Positions 1 through 8,940 of a stretch of 64,000 nucleotides of DNA are shown in pieces. The stretch lies in contig NZ_CP034550.1 in assembly GCF_009498035.1 (NCBI RefSeq), positions 3,348,001-3,412,000 on the forward strand, written 5' to 3'. This DNA is from Saccharothrix syringae (lineage in GTDB: Bacteria; Actinomycetota; Actinomycetes; Mycobacteriales; Pseudonocardiaceae). Each line of letters begins with the position of its first letter. Positions within the stretch are counted from its first letter, which is position 1. The position numbers and the translations under genes are program-made. The notes beneath the pieces are model-generated. The model was not told the origin of the DNA, made no database searches, and worked only from the letters and a program-made list of their open reading frames with translations.

Positions 1-2
1 GG

Positions 3-1679
3 TCCACGGGCCTGGCGTGCCCCGGCGCGGAAGTGCTCGTGGTCACCGACGACGGCGACCTGGAACTGCTCAGCGGCGAACGCGTGCGCCTGCTCAACTC
101 CCGGCTCGGACCGGTCGGGGTGACCGCGGTGGCCGGTGCCGCGCCCGCCGCCGCCATCACCGCCGACCGGTACCTGTTCAGGCAGGGCGAGCACCGGCAG
201 GTGGTCGCCCGGACGCCCGACGGGTCGCTGCGGGTGACCACCGACGAGCCGGGGAGCTGGAGCTTCACCCTGCCCGCGCGGCTGGCCCGCTGGCTGGAGC
301 AGGACGGCACGGTGCTGACCTGGCGCATCCTGCCCAACGGCGAGCGGTTGGCCTGGACGTTGTGCCTGGTGGACGCCTCCGGTGACCTGCGGTGGCGGGA
401 GAACCCGCGGCAGGCGCACGCGTACCCGCCCCCCGCGCGCCCGCACGCGCACGGCGGGCCGGAGCTGCCGCGCGGGGGGCGGCTGCGCCACCAGTCGCTG
501 ACGTCGCCGGGCGGGTCCCGCACCCTGGTCCACGAGGACGACGGCAACCTGGTCCTCTACGCGAACCCGAGCGGGCGCGCCCTGTGGTCGACCGGGACGT
601 GGTGGGCCGGTGACGGCTGGGTCGACCTCACCGACGCGGGGGATCTCGTGGTGCGCAACTCCTGCGGCGCACCCGTGTGGCGAGCGGGCGCGCGGGACGG
701 GCAGCGGCTGCGGGTGGGCGACGACGGCGGCGTGGCGCTGCTGGACGCGCTCGGTCGGGAGGTGTGGGGCGTGCGCGCCGGATCCGCCGACGCCGTCCCC
801 TTCCCGCACGTCGGACGCGGCCCGGCCCTGCGGCGCGGGCAGAGCCTGGGGAACCACTCGCTCACCTCCGCCGACGGCGGCACGGTGCTGGTGTGCCAGG
901 CCGGGCGGCGGCTGGTGCTGTTCGGGCCCGGCGGGCAGCGCCTGTGGGAGCGCTACCTGTGGGAGACCGACCGGGCCCACCTCGCGCTGGACGACGACGG
1001 CGTGCTGCGGCTGCGGGCCCGCGACGGCAGCGCGGTGGCCCGCCTGGCCGGTCCGGCGGACGAACTGGTCGTCCTGCCCGGTGAGGCGGTGTTGCGGTGC
1101 GCCGACGGGACGGTGGTGTGGCGCACCGGGCGCCCGCCTCGCGACTACACGTCGTGGCTGAGCGCGCTCGTGCACGACGGCGCCTACTGCGCGACCGTCG
1201 TCCACGACATCGACCCCGACGAGGCGCTGCGCAGGCTGGGTGCCCGTCCCGGCGGCATCGCCACCGGCACGTGGAGCGAGCTGAGGAAGCGGGTCGACCC
1301 GGACAGCGGCGTCGCCGTGGCGGCGTTCACCCTCGGCTGGCACACCTTGCTGGTGCAGGCCGGTTCCCGGCTCGCGCCACCCCGCCCGAACCTGTCCGCG
1401 GGCACGTTCGCCGTCACCTGCTGCCGCGAGGCGGGCGCCGACCCCGCGTTCCTGGTGTTCCGGGACGGCGCCGTGGTGGCCGACCACCGCGGCGGTGACC
1501 CGGGTGACCGGCCCCGCGCCCCCGAGGTGCGCCGGGCACTGGCCGCGATGGGGGTCGACAGCCCCGCGCGGGCGGCGGTCGAGCGGGACCTGGAACTGCT
1601 CTGCCGCACCGCCGAGGTCCACCCCACGCCCCTGGACGTGGTCAGGCCCGCCCGCATCGCGGTCATCGGGCGCGGATGA
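3..1679 (+). CDS. B-lectin repeat protein with C-terminal DUF6461 domain (5' end outside window)
   Basis: The reading frame is open to the left edge, so the start lies outside; the first internal GTG is at 33. Several bulb-type mannose-lectin (B-lectin) repeats are visible: 'VTDDGDLELL' at the edge, 'HEDDGNLVLYAN' near 531-566, 'LTDAGDLVVRN' near 628-660, and a further set near 990-1015. The last ~170 residues, from 'GAYCATVVHDIDPDEALRRLG', resemble DUF6461, a small actinobacterial domain often found beside toxin or immunity genes. No signal peptide can be judged because the N terminus is missing. The B-lectin fold normally binds mannose-type sugars through QxDxNxVxY; here the motif is only partly kept, so sugar binding is not certain. 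A related lectin fused to a SUKH domain lies ruined at 19980-20478. Confidence 0.75.
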   Translation, partial: STGLACPGAEVLVVTDDGDLELLSGERVRLLNSRLGPVGVTAVAGAAPAAAITADRYLFRQGEHRQVVARTPDGSLRVTTDEPGSWSFTLPARLARWLEQDGTVLTWRILPNGERLAWTLCLVDASGDLRWRENPRQAHAYPPPARPHAHGGPELPRGGRLRHQSLTSPGGSRTLVHEDDGNLVLYANPSGRALWSTGTWWAGDGWVDLTDAGDLVVRNSCGAPVWRAGARDGQRLRVGDDGGVALLDALGREVWGVRAGSADAVPFPHVGRGPALRRGQSLGNHSLTSADGGTVLVCQAGRRLVLFGPGGQRLWERYLWETDRAHLALDDDGVLRLRARDGSAVARLAGPADELVVLPGEAVLRCADGTVVWRTGRPPRDYTSWLSALVHDGAYCATVVHDIDPDEALRRLGARPGGIATGTWSELRKRVDPDSGVAVAAFTLGWHTLLVQAGSRLAPPRPNLSAGTFAVTCCREAGADPAFLVFRDGAVVADHRGGDPGDRPRAPEVRRALAAMGVDSPARAAVERDLELLCRTAEVHPTPLDVVRPARIAVIGRG

Positions 1680-2047
1680 GCGCCCGGCCGAGCGCGGTGC
1701 TCGCCGGCGCGCGGGAGGCCGGGTGCCGACCGGGCTCCCGACGCGCGGCTCCACCGCCCCGGCACGGCGGGGGCGGTCGGTGGTGCCCGTGGTCGGTGGT
1801 CCCCGCGGTCGACCGGTCCCCGCCGCGGCGCGCGGTGGTGGTCGGGAACCGGGCCACCCGGTCCGGCGGTGCCGCCGCCGGTCCGACAACGGTGGCGTTC
1901 GGGCAGAGTTGGCACCCCCGACGGGCACACCCGACCGGTGCGGTGCTCACCGGCGCGGTGGTGATCCCTACCTTCGACTGAAGTCCTCGCGCCTTACCAC
2001 ACCAGGGTTGCGAGGCGGTGAAATCCTTTACCCGTCGAGGAGAGCGC
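1680..2047. other. Intergenic region, no gene seen
   Basis: About 370 bases between the lectin gene and the mini-ORF. Open frames here lack convincing third-position GC bias or a ribosome binding site. The last 70 bases (about 1975-2045) are less GC-rich and end in the strong Shine-Dalgarno of the mini-ORF, so a promoter probably lies here, but no clear -35/-10 pair can be assigned. Confidence 0.4.
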
Positions 2048-2101
2048 ATGTCCGCAGTGGTCGGTAGGAGACCGCGCCCCAGTGCCGTGGCGGCCACGTG
2101 A
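2048..2101 (+). CDS. 17-codon mini-ORF translationally coupled to the next gene
   Basis: An ATG at 2048 is preceded by a strong purine-rich ribosome binding site (gaggagagcgc). The frame encodes 17 residues (MSAVVGRRPRPSAVAAT) and stops at 2099-2101, overlapping the GTG start (2098) of the next gene in a GTGA overlap. The downstream gene has no Shine-Dalgarno of its own and has an in-frame TAG at 2065, so its translation probably depends on ribosomes finishing this mini-ORF. The peptide has no recognisable family. A similar mini-ORF precedes the Nudix gene at 55835. Confidence 0.45.
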   Translation: MSAVVGRRPRPSAVAAT

Positions 2102-3483
2102 CCGGCTGGGACCGGTACCGCCCGCTCGACGGCGGGTGGGTCGGGCTCCTGCGCCGGACCTCCTGGCGGGTGCGGTGCGGCATCGTGGTGGAGCGCGAGG
2201 GCGCGGTGGTCGTGGTGAGGTCCGCCGGGGACGACGAGCACCGGCTGCGCCAGGTCGTCCGGGCGCTGCCCGCCGCACCGGCCTCCGTCGTCGTGGGCAC
2301 CACCGGGAAGGCCGTCCTCCCCGTGCTGGCCCGGGTCGTCGCCGACCGGGCCGGGCGGGGCGCCGGCGTCGTGCGGCTGGTCGCGCCCGGCGGCCTGCCC
2401 GCGGTCGACCCGTCGTGGTGGCGCCGCCTGGCCGAGGCGACCGGTGTGGAGCTGCTCGTGCCGTCCGGGCCGGTCGCCGTGGCAGGCGGCACCCTGTTCG
2501 TCCGCGGCGACCACGAGCGCCTGCCCGGCACGTGGCGGAGGTACGCCCCGGGCGGGTCGGGCCGCGACCTGGGGCCGCGCCACCCCCCGCCGCACTGGCA
2601 GGACGCCGTGCCGGCGAGCGGGACGCGCGTGCACGGCCGCCTGATCGCCGAGCACCTGCCCGTCGGGGTGGTGCTGCGTCCGGCCGCGACCGCGCCCCCG
2701 GCGGAGTGGCACGCGGTGGCACCCGACCCGCACCGCGTCACCGTCATCGTCGGCGTGCCGGGTGGACCGCGCGTGTGCGCCGAGGACGTGACCGACTACC
2801 TGGCCACCCTGCTGCCCGAGGTGTGCGCCGCCGCCCGCCTGGTGTGCGGCGACGGCCAGGACGCGGTGACGCTCGGCAGGACCGCGGCGGGGCTGCTGGG
2901 CACGGCCGTCACCGTGGTCGACGGCACGCCCGTCGTGCGCGGTGACGAGATGCGGTTCACGCTCCGCGACGGAGCCGGGCGCCCCACCTGGGCGCCTTAC
3001 CTCCAGGAGATCCGCTGCCCGGCGGGGGAGGCGTCGGCGGCGCCGCTGCGCTGGCGCGTCCCCGTCGCCGGGCTCGTGCCCCACTCACCCGGCGTGTTCC
3101 GGGTGGACGACGGCTGGCTGCTGGGCGTGATGCGCAGCGGCCTGTGGTTGCGCCGGAACGGCCGCCCGCCGCACCCGGTGCCCGTGGGGCCGCCCGTCGA
3201 CCCGGCGGTGGTGACGCTCGCCGTCGGCGACCCCGGGGAGCCCCTGCCCGAGCAGGTGTGGCCGGTGCTGGCCGACCTGGTGGACCGCCTCGACGCGGAC
3301 GTGCTGCCCAGGCTGCGGCTCTCCGTGCTCGGCGAACCCGGGCCCCGCGGCCGGGCCGCGGCGCGGGAGCTGGCCCGTGGCCGCGACATCGGCATCCGCC
3401 TGCCCGGCGCGGTCAGCGGTCAACCGCTCCCGGGTCCGGTTCGAAGCCGAAGTTCTGCGTCCACCAGTGACCGTCCGCGGTGA
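2098..3483 (+). CDS. Unknown protein, probably a 3'-truncated large gene
   Basis: A 461-residue frame with strong GC third-position bias up to about 3405. I do not recognise the family. It begins 'MTGWDRYRPLDGGWVGLL' and contains beta-rich segments such as 'RGDEMRFTLRDGAGRP' and a Rossmann-like stretch 'LRLSVLGEPGPRGRAA' near the end. The last ~25 residues run antisense through the 3' end of the CAP-domain frame on the other strand (3413 onwards) and look like noise, so the gene was probably cut off near 3405 when the two segments were joined. Its start is GTG 2098, coupled to the mini-ORF. The general make-up, large, low-motif and next to a similarly built broken protein at 3899-6023, suggests a member of an actinobacterial effector-like family; this is inference. 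Confidence 0.5.
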   Translation: MTGWDRYRPLDGGWVGLLRRTSWRVRCGIVVEREGAVVVVRSAGDDEHRLRQVVRALPAAPASVVVGTTGKAVLPVLARVVADRAGRGAGVVRLVAPGGLPAVDPSWWRRLAEATGVELLVPSGPVAVAGGTLFVRGDHERLPGTWRRYAPGGSGRDLGPRHPPPHWQDAVPASGTRVHGRLIAEHLPVGVVLRPAATAPPAEWHAVAPDPHRVTVIVGVPGGPRVCAEDVTDYLATLLPEVCAAARLVCGDGQDAVTLGRTAAGLLGTAVTVVDGTPVVRGDEMRFTLRDGAGRPTWAPYLQEIRCPAGEASAAPLRWRVPVAGLVPHSPGVFRVDDGWLLGVMRSGLWLRRNGRPPHPVPVGPPVDPAVVTLAVGDPGEPLPEQVWPVLADLVDRLDADVLPRLRLSVLGEPGPRGRAAARELARGRDIGIRLPGAVSGQPLPGPVRSRSSASTSDRPR

Positions 3484-3898
3484 GCACCAGGCCCACGCCG
3501 ATCCGGGTGAAGTCCGGGCGCAGGACGTTGGCGCGGTGCGGGGTGCTGCGCATCCACGCCTCCACCACCTGAACCGCGGACTCCTGGCCGAACGCGACGT
3601 TCTCACCGCCCGGCTGCCCGTACCCCTCGGCCAGCATCCGCTCGAACGGGTCGGGCCCGTCGGGCAGCTTGTGCGCGAGCAGCCGGACCCGTGCCATGTC
3701 ACCGCTGTGCCGGCGGGAGGAGCACCGCAACCGCTCGTCCACCACGAGCTTCGACAAGCGGCGTCGGGAGCGCTCCACGTTGACCAGCGACACGACCCGG
3801 TCCTCCAGCGCCTTGCGGGCTGGTTCGCGAAGGGAGGCCACGGGGGAAAGGTAGAGCACCCCGTACCGCGGGTGGCCGACCTCTGTCCGGGAGGACCG
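3413..3898 (-). pseudogene. CAP/SCP-domain segment, probably the C-terminal part of the broken upstream gene
   Basis: The frame encodes a CAP (SCP/PR-1, cysteine-rich secretory) domain: 'EDRVVSLVNVERSRRRLS', 'LRCSSRRHSGDMA', 'GENVAFGQESAVQVVEAWM', 'TPHRANVLRPDFTRIGVGL' and 'HWWTQNFGF' follow the family pattern with the usual conserved His, Glu and Trp. The stop at 3413 is where CAP domains normally end. There is no signal peptide and no convincing start: GTG codons at 3859 and 3841 lack a Shine-Dalgarno sequence. The frame upstream (3899 and above) belongs to the broken large protein in another frame, so this was probably fused to it and separated by a frameshift. It could instead be a free-standing gene that lost its secretion signal. 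Confidence 0.6.
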
Positions 3899-6023
3899 GC
3901 GTTGTGCGCGGTCGGGCAGCCGGTGGCGCCGGCACACCGCGCGACACGCCCACCGGTGGTGCGCTGCCCAGCCCGTCCGCGGTGCGGTCCTCAGCGGCCC
4001 GGTGCCGGTCCACGTGGAGGGCGGGGGTGGTGTCGAGGTCCGCCCCGAGGCCGCCGACGAGGGGGACCTCGTGCGCACCGCCGAGCCCCAGCAGGCGGCC
4101 GACCCGCACTCCGATCACCCGGTGGGACGCCCCGACGGGCCACGTGCCGGGCCCCGGCCCGTCCTCGCGCACCAGCCGGACGACGTGGTGGGCCTCCGCC
4201 GCGTCCTCGATGAACTCCACCGACAGGGGGAGCAGTTCACCACCCGGCAGGTGGTACCCCTGGTTGAACACGCGGTCGACCGCGGTGGCGACCCGGGCCC
4301 GGAACAGGGCCACCTCGGCCGCCCCGACCCCGGACGGCCGCAGGTGCGGGACCAGCGTGGCGTCGCGCACCCGGACGCCGTCCACCTCGAACGCGCGGAC
4401 CTCGCACGCCGGACCCCGCGCGACGACGGGGGCGTTCCGCCGCGCCGAGTCGAGCCGTGACCACGGGACCGCGGTGGGCCGCGCGTCGTGGGGGCCGTGG
4501 CGCCACCGGCTGTCGACCGGCAGCGACGACTCGCCCGGCACGGGCACCACCCGGCGCGGCCACTCCACGAACACGTCCACGCCGTCGCTCCGGCCACCGC
4601 CGAGGACGCGGGCGTCGACGGGGCCGCGGCGGGCGAGGTGGTGGCGCACCGGCTCGGCCCCGGCGCCCGAGACCACGACCACCGGCGGGGGGAGGCCGCG
4701 CACCGCGAGCACGCGCCAGCTCCCGCAACGGCCTCACCAGCCGTTCCACCCGCAGCCACTGGAGGGCCGTGAGCGCGGTGCGCCCGCCTTCGAACGACAG
4801 CGCCAGTTCCCGGGCGCGGTCGGCGCCGTCGACGACCTCGGTCCGCAGCTCGGAGGTGGTGCGCGCGACGGCGGTCCGCAGGCCCCGGTCGGGGTGGTCG
4901 TCGGCCAACCGCTGCGCCAGCTCCGCGGTGACGACCGCGGTCAGGTCGTCCACTGCGGCGGGGGAGAGCCGGTGGTCCCGGCCGAGCGCGGATGCGGTGA
5001 TCTCGGCGGCGCGGCGCCCCAGTTCCCGCACCACGTCCCGCGAGGGGGCGTGGCGGTCCACCGGGACAGCGGTGCGGCGATCCCGAGTTCCACCGCGATG
5101 CCGCGGACGAGTACTGCCGGCCCGTTCGCGCAGCGGCGCTCCCGGACCTGCCCCACCACCTCGGCCGCCGCCACCGCGGCGAGGTGTTCCACGGCGTCGA
5201 GCGGGACGCGACCACCCAGGTCCACGGCGGACACGGCGATGTCCCACCCGGGCGACGCCGCGGCAGTCCTCCAGGCGACCTCGGCCGCCGCCCGCAGGCC
5301 CTCCGCCGTCCACTGTGGTGGGTGGTCGCCCCCTCTCGTGCCGGCCACCGCACCCCTGACGACTTGTTCGGTGCCGGGGAGCGGGCTTCGCGCGGCGAAC
5401 CGGTCGGGGACGGGCCACGCCTCGTGCGCGCCCGGGGTGGCGGTGAGCCGCGCTCGCTCCAAGGGGGCCCGCAACCCCGCCGCGACCCGGCGCAGCACTG
5501 CAGTCGACGTGGCGGTCGGCACGACGCCCACCAGCCAGGTCGCGGCGATGTCGACGACGTCCCGGTGCAGGTCGTCGGCGAGGGGGCCGTGCGCGTCGAG
5601 GACGGGGGCGACCAGGCGCCAAGCCGCCTCCTCCACCGCCCGGAGGTCCTCCGCGGGGTGGTAGTCGGCCCGCCAGCGCCGCGCGTGGGCGGCTTCGGCG
5701 CGCACGTCGGCCGCTGTCAGCGGGACCTCCGCGCCCCCGATCCGCTCGTCCTGGTCGCCGAGGTCGAACCCGGTGTGCGCGGCCAACCAGAGGTGGCGGG
5801 GCCTGAGGACGGCCGTCGTCCCCGTCCTCGCCGGCCGTCCGCCGGGGTGGGCCGGCCGCGGTCCGGTTCCCGAGGCGTGCTCGGCCGGTTCGGACCGGGG
5901 GCCGCGGGTGTCGTCCCCGCTCGCCGCTCGCCCGTTCTCCCTCCGCTGTGCTCCCGACGCGGTGCTGATCGGACTCCAGCGGCACAACAACTCCTGTGGG
6001 CAGGACTGGAAGACACCTCGCAT
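3899..6023 (-). pseudogene. Large unknown protein broken by at least two frameshifts
   Basis: Three consecutive minus-strand frames carry coding-like sequence without overlap of meaning. Frame one (about 5900 to 5070) runs from 'LRPRHLWLAAHTGFDLG' to 'VELGIAAPLSRW'. Frame two (about 5060 to 4715) runs from 'RDVVRELGRRAAEI' to 'RLVRPLREL'. Frame three (about 4712 to 3900) starts 'MLAVRGLPPPVVVVSGAG'. The breaks near 5060 and 4715 each need a one-base change. Frame three holds 'VIGVRVGRLLGLGGAH', where related-looking metalloprotease-type domains would have an HExxH site; here no such site remains. The start is uncertain; ATG 6023 is the last reasonable one. No family name can be given. Sequencing error is possible, but neighbouring long genes are intact. 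Confidence 0.5.
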
Positions 6024-6317
6024 GCGGAGCGGTGGTACCGCGTCGGTAACCCTGAAGTGAACACCGGTGGGCGACAACGTTGCCCGTTGACGCCCTCCCC
6101 ATGTCCCCTTCGCGCCGAACCGGCCGGGTTCACTGGCCGAGAACGGCTCGGAACCTCAAGGGGACATCAAGTGTCGCAACGGTTCACGCCGATGGGTCGC
6201 GGGTCCGGAGTGGACCGAGGCGAACCGGTCGGCAGGCGGGTTTGCCAACGCACGGCGCACACCGCCCGTGCGTCGAGGTCCGCCCTCGCGGTCGGGGCGC
6301 CGGCTGTGGGCAGCGGG
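6024..6317. other. Intergenic region with inverted repeats
   Basis: No gene is supported here. TGTCCCCTT (6102-6110) and AAGGGGACA (6158-6166) form a 9-bp inverted repeat around further short GAAC/GTTC repeats. The position downstream of the minus-strand ricin-like gene suits a transcription terminator. Confidence 0.35.
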
Positions 6318-6830
6318 TCAGCACCAGGGCGAGGTGCTGACCCGCCACTGCCGGGAGTCGGGGTTGCCGAGGTTCTGGTCGGGCCCCCGCATGGACAGCC
6401 CGCCGTCGGGCCACGCGGTGAGGTACTTGCCGTTGCTGACGAGTTCGGCGTCCGTCGTCGCGCAGGAGGTGATGTTCCACTCCTGACCGCTGTCGCCGGC
6501 GACGCAGTTGCCGAAGTAGGGCCACCACCCGTCGTTGTCCAGGCACATGCCGTTGTGGTTGCGCAATCTCATCTTGCCCGTGCCGGTGGAAGTGGCGTAC
6601 CAGGTGAAGGCATCCGGGGCGCTGACGAAAACGGAGAACTGGCCGCTGCTGCACCGCCGCTGCACGAGCAGGTCCGATCCGTTGTCGGCCAGGCAGTTCG
6701 AGGTCAGTTCGCTTTTGATCACCAGGGTGGTCAGGGCGTCGGCGGACGGGGCGTTGACGGCCAGGGCGCCGGTGAGCGCGGCGACCCCGGTGGTCAGGGC
6801 CAAGAGCTTTTTCAGCATGCGGGAGAACAT
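6318..6830 (-). CDS. Secreted ricin-type (beta-trefoil-like) protein
   Basis: From the ATG at 6830 the protein has 170 residues and a classic Sec signal: 'MLKKLLALTTGVAALTGAL' followed by an ANAPSADA-type cleavage region. The mature part resembles a ricin/beta-trefoil carbohydrate-binding domain, with 'NHNGMCLDNDG', 'SGQEWNI' and 'DSRQWRVS' as QxW-like elements and paired cysteines. It is probably exported and may bind glycans outside the cell. GTG 6848 and ATG 6818 are alternative starts; none has a good Shine-Dalgarno on this strand. It is monocistronic between the broken large gene and the divergent monooxygenase. A second secreted ricin-like gene is at 22624. Confidence 0.7.
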   Translation of the reverse strand: MFSRMLKKLLALTTGVAALTGALAVNAPSADALTTLVIKSELTSNCLADNGSDLLVQRRCSSGQFSVFVSAPDAFTWYATSTGTGKMRLRNHNGMCLDNDGWWPYFGNCVAGDSGQEWNITSCATTDAELVSNGKYLTAWPDGGLSMRGPDQNLGNPDSRQWRVSTSPWC

Positions 6831-7085
6831 AAGGAGGACTTGAGCCACCCCCTACGACCGCGTCGCTCCCGTGCCCCTGCGCGCAGCAGCCGCCGCCCGA
6901 GCGGGCAGAACCCGCCACCGGTGGGGAACCTCGGGAAGAGCAGCCCACCCGGTGGTCACCTCCGGTCGGGGTGCGGCCCGTTCCCGTTCGGGCATTCCTC
7001 GCTCGGCGTCCGGTGTCGCCGGTCCGGGCGCGGGTCATGATTGCCTCCCGAGCAGGTCGGTGAGCAGCGTGGGAGGTCGACCGTC

Positions 7086-8768
7086 ATGAACAGCGGGGAC
7101 GCGGCGACTGAGTCGATGATGGTGTGGCCCGCCGAGGACTGGGCGACCGGCCTGTTCCAGAAGCTGGACCCGCTGCCCAGCGGGCGCGAGCCGCTGCGCG
7201 TGGAGGTGGTGGGCGGCGGGCCGGTGGGGCTGTCGTTCGCGTGCACCTTGCGGGCGATGATGGGTGACCAGGTCGTCGTCCGCGTCCACGACCGGCGTTG
7301 GAAGAGGCAGGGCAACCGGGTCGTCTGGTTGGGGGAGGCGGAGGGCAACCACCGCCGGGAGCAGGTCGTCACCCTCCAGAGCAACGTGTGGTCCACGCTG
7401 CCCGACCTGGTCCGGGAGCGGTTGTTCGCGGCCGGCCGGTTCGCCGAGATGTGGCCGCTGGGCCCGGATTCGCCCGCGGAGAAGGGCAGGCCGCGCAACG
7501 TCAGGATCCGGTGGTTCGAGGACTGCCTGCTGGAGATGGCGCGCGACGTCTACGACATCGAGCTGGTGCCGGGCCGCTACGAGGTGCCCGAAACCTTCGG
7601 CGACACGCACATCCTGGTCGTCGCCGACGGGGCGAACTCGCCGACCCGAACCGCGCTGAGCGACCACTTCGGCACGCCCGACCGCAACTTCTACTCGGTC
7701 GGCGGGGAGCAGTTGGTGGAGACGGTGCTGGGCATCCGGGTCCGGGGCGTGTTCCCCGACGAGTACACGGTGCCCCTGACGGTGTCGCAGAACCGCTACC
7801 TGTTCAACTCCCTGGGCGGCGGGTTCATCAACATGCGGCTGACCACCGAGGAGGCGTCGGAGCTCGTCGCGATCGGGGAGGACGCCCCGGTGGAGTGCAT
7901 CCGCACCTACCGCTGCATGATGCTGCCGCGTGCCGACCGGTTCGTCTGCGACCGGCACCGGGCGGTGTTCAAGCCCTCGATCGACCGGCTGTCGTTCCTG
8001 TGGCCCCGCGTCCTCGACGGGGCGCGCCTGTTCGGCGCCGGACCCCGGGACATCCTGGGGATCACCGCGTTCAAGCTGTCCATGACCCAGAACGCCCGCT
8101 TCACCGCCCAGCTCGGACCGGGCACGTTCGGGTTCCTGATCGGTGACGCGGCGAACTCGCTGCACTTCTGGCCCGGACGCGGCCTGAACACCGGGGTCAA
8201 GAGCGCGCTGTCCCTGGCGGGCACGCTGCGCTCGCGCTGGCGGGGGCGGGCGTTCCGCTCGTCCGACTTCTCCGCCCACGAGGGCCTGATGCAGCAGCTC
8301 CAGTACCGCGAGAAGTCCCGCGCCTGGACCACCATGCTCATGCCCGACGACGACGGCACGCCAAGGCTGATCGAGGACCGGCTGCGCGCCGGGTTGACCG
8401 GCCCCCACGACCGTGCCGAGCTGACCAGGCTGCTGTTCGAGCGCGTGAAGGACGTCAAGGCCAGGTTGAGCGACCGGATGGGACCCGTGCCGGGCGACGA
8501 CTGGTACCTCCGGCGGATCAACGGGCTGCACGTCAAGACGCTCGCCCAGCTCGTCGAGAGCGGCCCCTGGATCACCCGTGAGATCGGGGGCGACGAGGTG
8601 GCCGTGCACGTCGACTTCCCGGGCGCCGCCGCACCGGTCGAGCCCTCGTGGCGCCACGCGAGGACCGCCCACCCGGTCCTCGCCCAGGCCCCGCTGGTCG
8701 AGCAGGTCGACCCGGAGCAGACCACCATGACCTCGCTGCGCGACGTCCTCCCGGCCCTGAACGCCTGA
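7086..8768 (+). CDS. FAD-dependent monooxygenase (MICAL / aromatic hydroxylase-like)
   Basis: The start is ATG 7086, preceded by GGGAGG. The 560-residue protein has the dinucleotide-binding motif 'VEVVGGGPVGLSFA' near residues 38-51 and the second FAD motif 'FLIGDAANSLHFWPGRGLN' near residues 352-370, the GD...P pattern of group A flavin monooxygenases. 'WFEDCLLEMA' and 'VVADGANSPTR' fit the DG motif that also contacts NADPH. The overall pattern resembles the monooxygenase domain of MICAL proteins and kynurenine 3-monooxygenase-like enzymes more than simple phenol hydroxylases. It presumably hydroxylates an aromatic substrate or a protein residue with NADPH and O2; the substrate is unknown. 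A large hairpin (8809-8852) follows. It stands alone, not in a clear operon. Confidence 0.75.
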   Translation: MNSGDAATESMMVWPAEDWATGLFQKLDPLPSGREPLRVEVVGGGPVGLSFACTLRAMMGDQVVVRVHDRRWKRQGNRVVWLGEAEGNHRREQVVTLQSNVWSTLPDLVRERLFAAGRFAEMWPLGPDSPAEKGRPRNVRIRWFEDCLLEMARDVYDIELVPGRYEVPETFGDTHILVVADGANSPTRTALSDHFGTPDRNFYSVGGEQLVETVLGIRVRGVFPDEYTVPLTVSQNRYLFNSLGGGFINMRLTTEEASELVAIGEDAPVECIRTYRCMMLPRADRFVCDRHRAVFKPSIDRLSFLWPRVLDGARLFGAGPRDILGITAFKLSMTQNARFTAQLGPGTFGFLIGDAANSLHFWPGRGLNTGVKSALSLAGTLRSRWRGRAFRSSDFSAHEGLMQQLQYREKSRAWTTMLMPDDDGTPRLIEDRLRAGLTGPHDRAELTRLLFERVKDVKARLSDRMGPVPGDDWYLRRINGLHVKTLAQLVESGPWITREIGGDEVAVHVDFPGAAAPVEPSWRHARTAHPVLAQAPLVEQVDPEQTTMTSLRDVLPALNA

Positions 8769-8808
8769 CCGGACGGCTCCCGCCGCCGGCGTGGTGCATC
8801 GTCCACGT

Positions 8809-8852
8809 GCCGCCACCTCCGTCACCGTATTGACGGTGACGGAGGTGGCGGC
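8809..8852. promoter_or_regulatory. 44-bp perfect palindrome spanning a -35 element (operator and/or terminator)
   Basis: Perfect 20-bp arms at 8809-8828 and 8833-8852 around a 4-base loop (attg). No T-run follows, so it is not a typical intrinsic terminator, although it lies just after the monooxygenase gene. The loop contains the start of a TTGACG -35 hexamer (8830-8835), so the palindrome sits symmetrically on the promoter of the DinB-MalY operon. The inner core GTCACC...GGTGAC reappears at 23180-23199 in front of the decayed copy of that operon, which favours a regulatory role. Confidence 0.6.
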
Positions 8853-8858
8853 CAGAAT
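8830..8858 (+). promoter_or_regulatory. Predicted sigma-70-like promoter of the DinB-MalY operon
   Basis: TTGACG (8830-8835), a 17-base spacer and CAGAAT (8853-8858). The spacing is ideal and the copy at 23189-23218 keeps TTGACA and CAGATT with an 18-base spacer. Transcription would start near 8865, inside the second palindrome. Confidence 0.5.
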
Positions 8859-8861
8859 CAA

Positions 8862-8881
8862 GTCACCATTTAAACGGTTAC
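8862..8881. promoter_or_regulatory. Imperfect 20-bp palindrome, likely repressor operator
   Basis: GTCACCATTTAAACGGTTAC is palindromic except for two positions per half and overlaps the predicted transcription start. Thirteen of 20 positions are kept in the copy at 23221-23240, at the same 32-base distance from the -35 element, and the seven differences are all transitions. This suggests a binding site for a dimeric repressor not encoded next to it. Confidence 0.45.
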
Positions 8882-8940
8882 TTGGTTCGGGGTAGGGCGC
8901 GGGCACGCCGGTGTCCCACCCCGGAGCCGAGCCGCCCCTG

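Noticed and set aside
8809..8852. Interpreting the palindrome simply as an intrinsic terminator
   Set aside because: No T-run follows, and its core recurs with fixed spacing before the decayed operon copy, which fits an operator better; a dual role is still possible.
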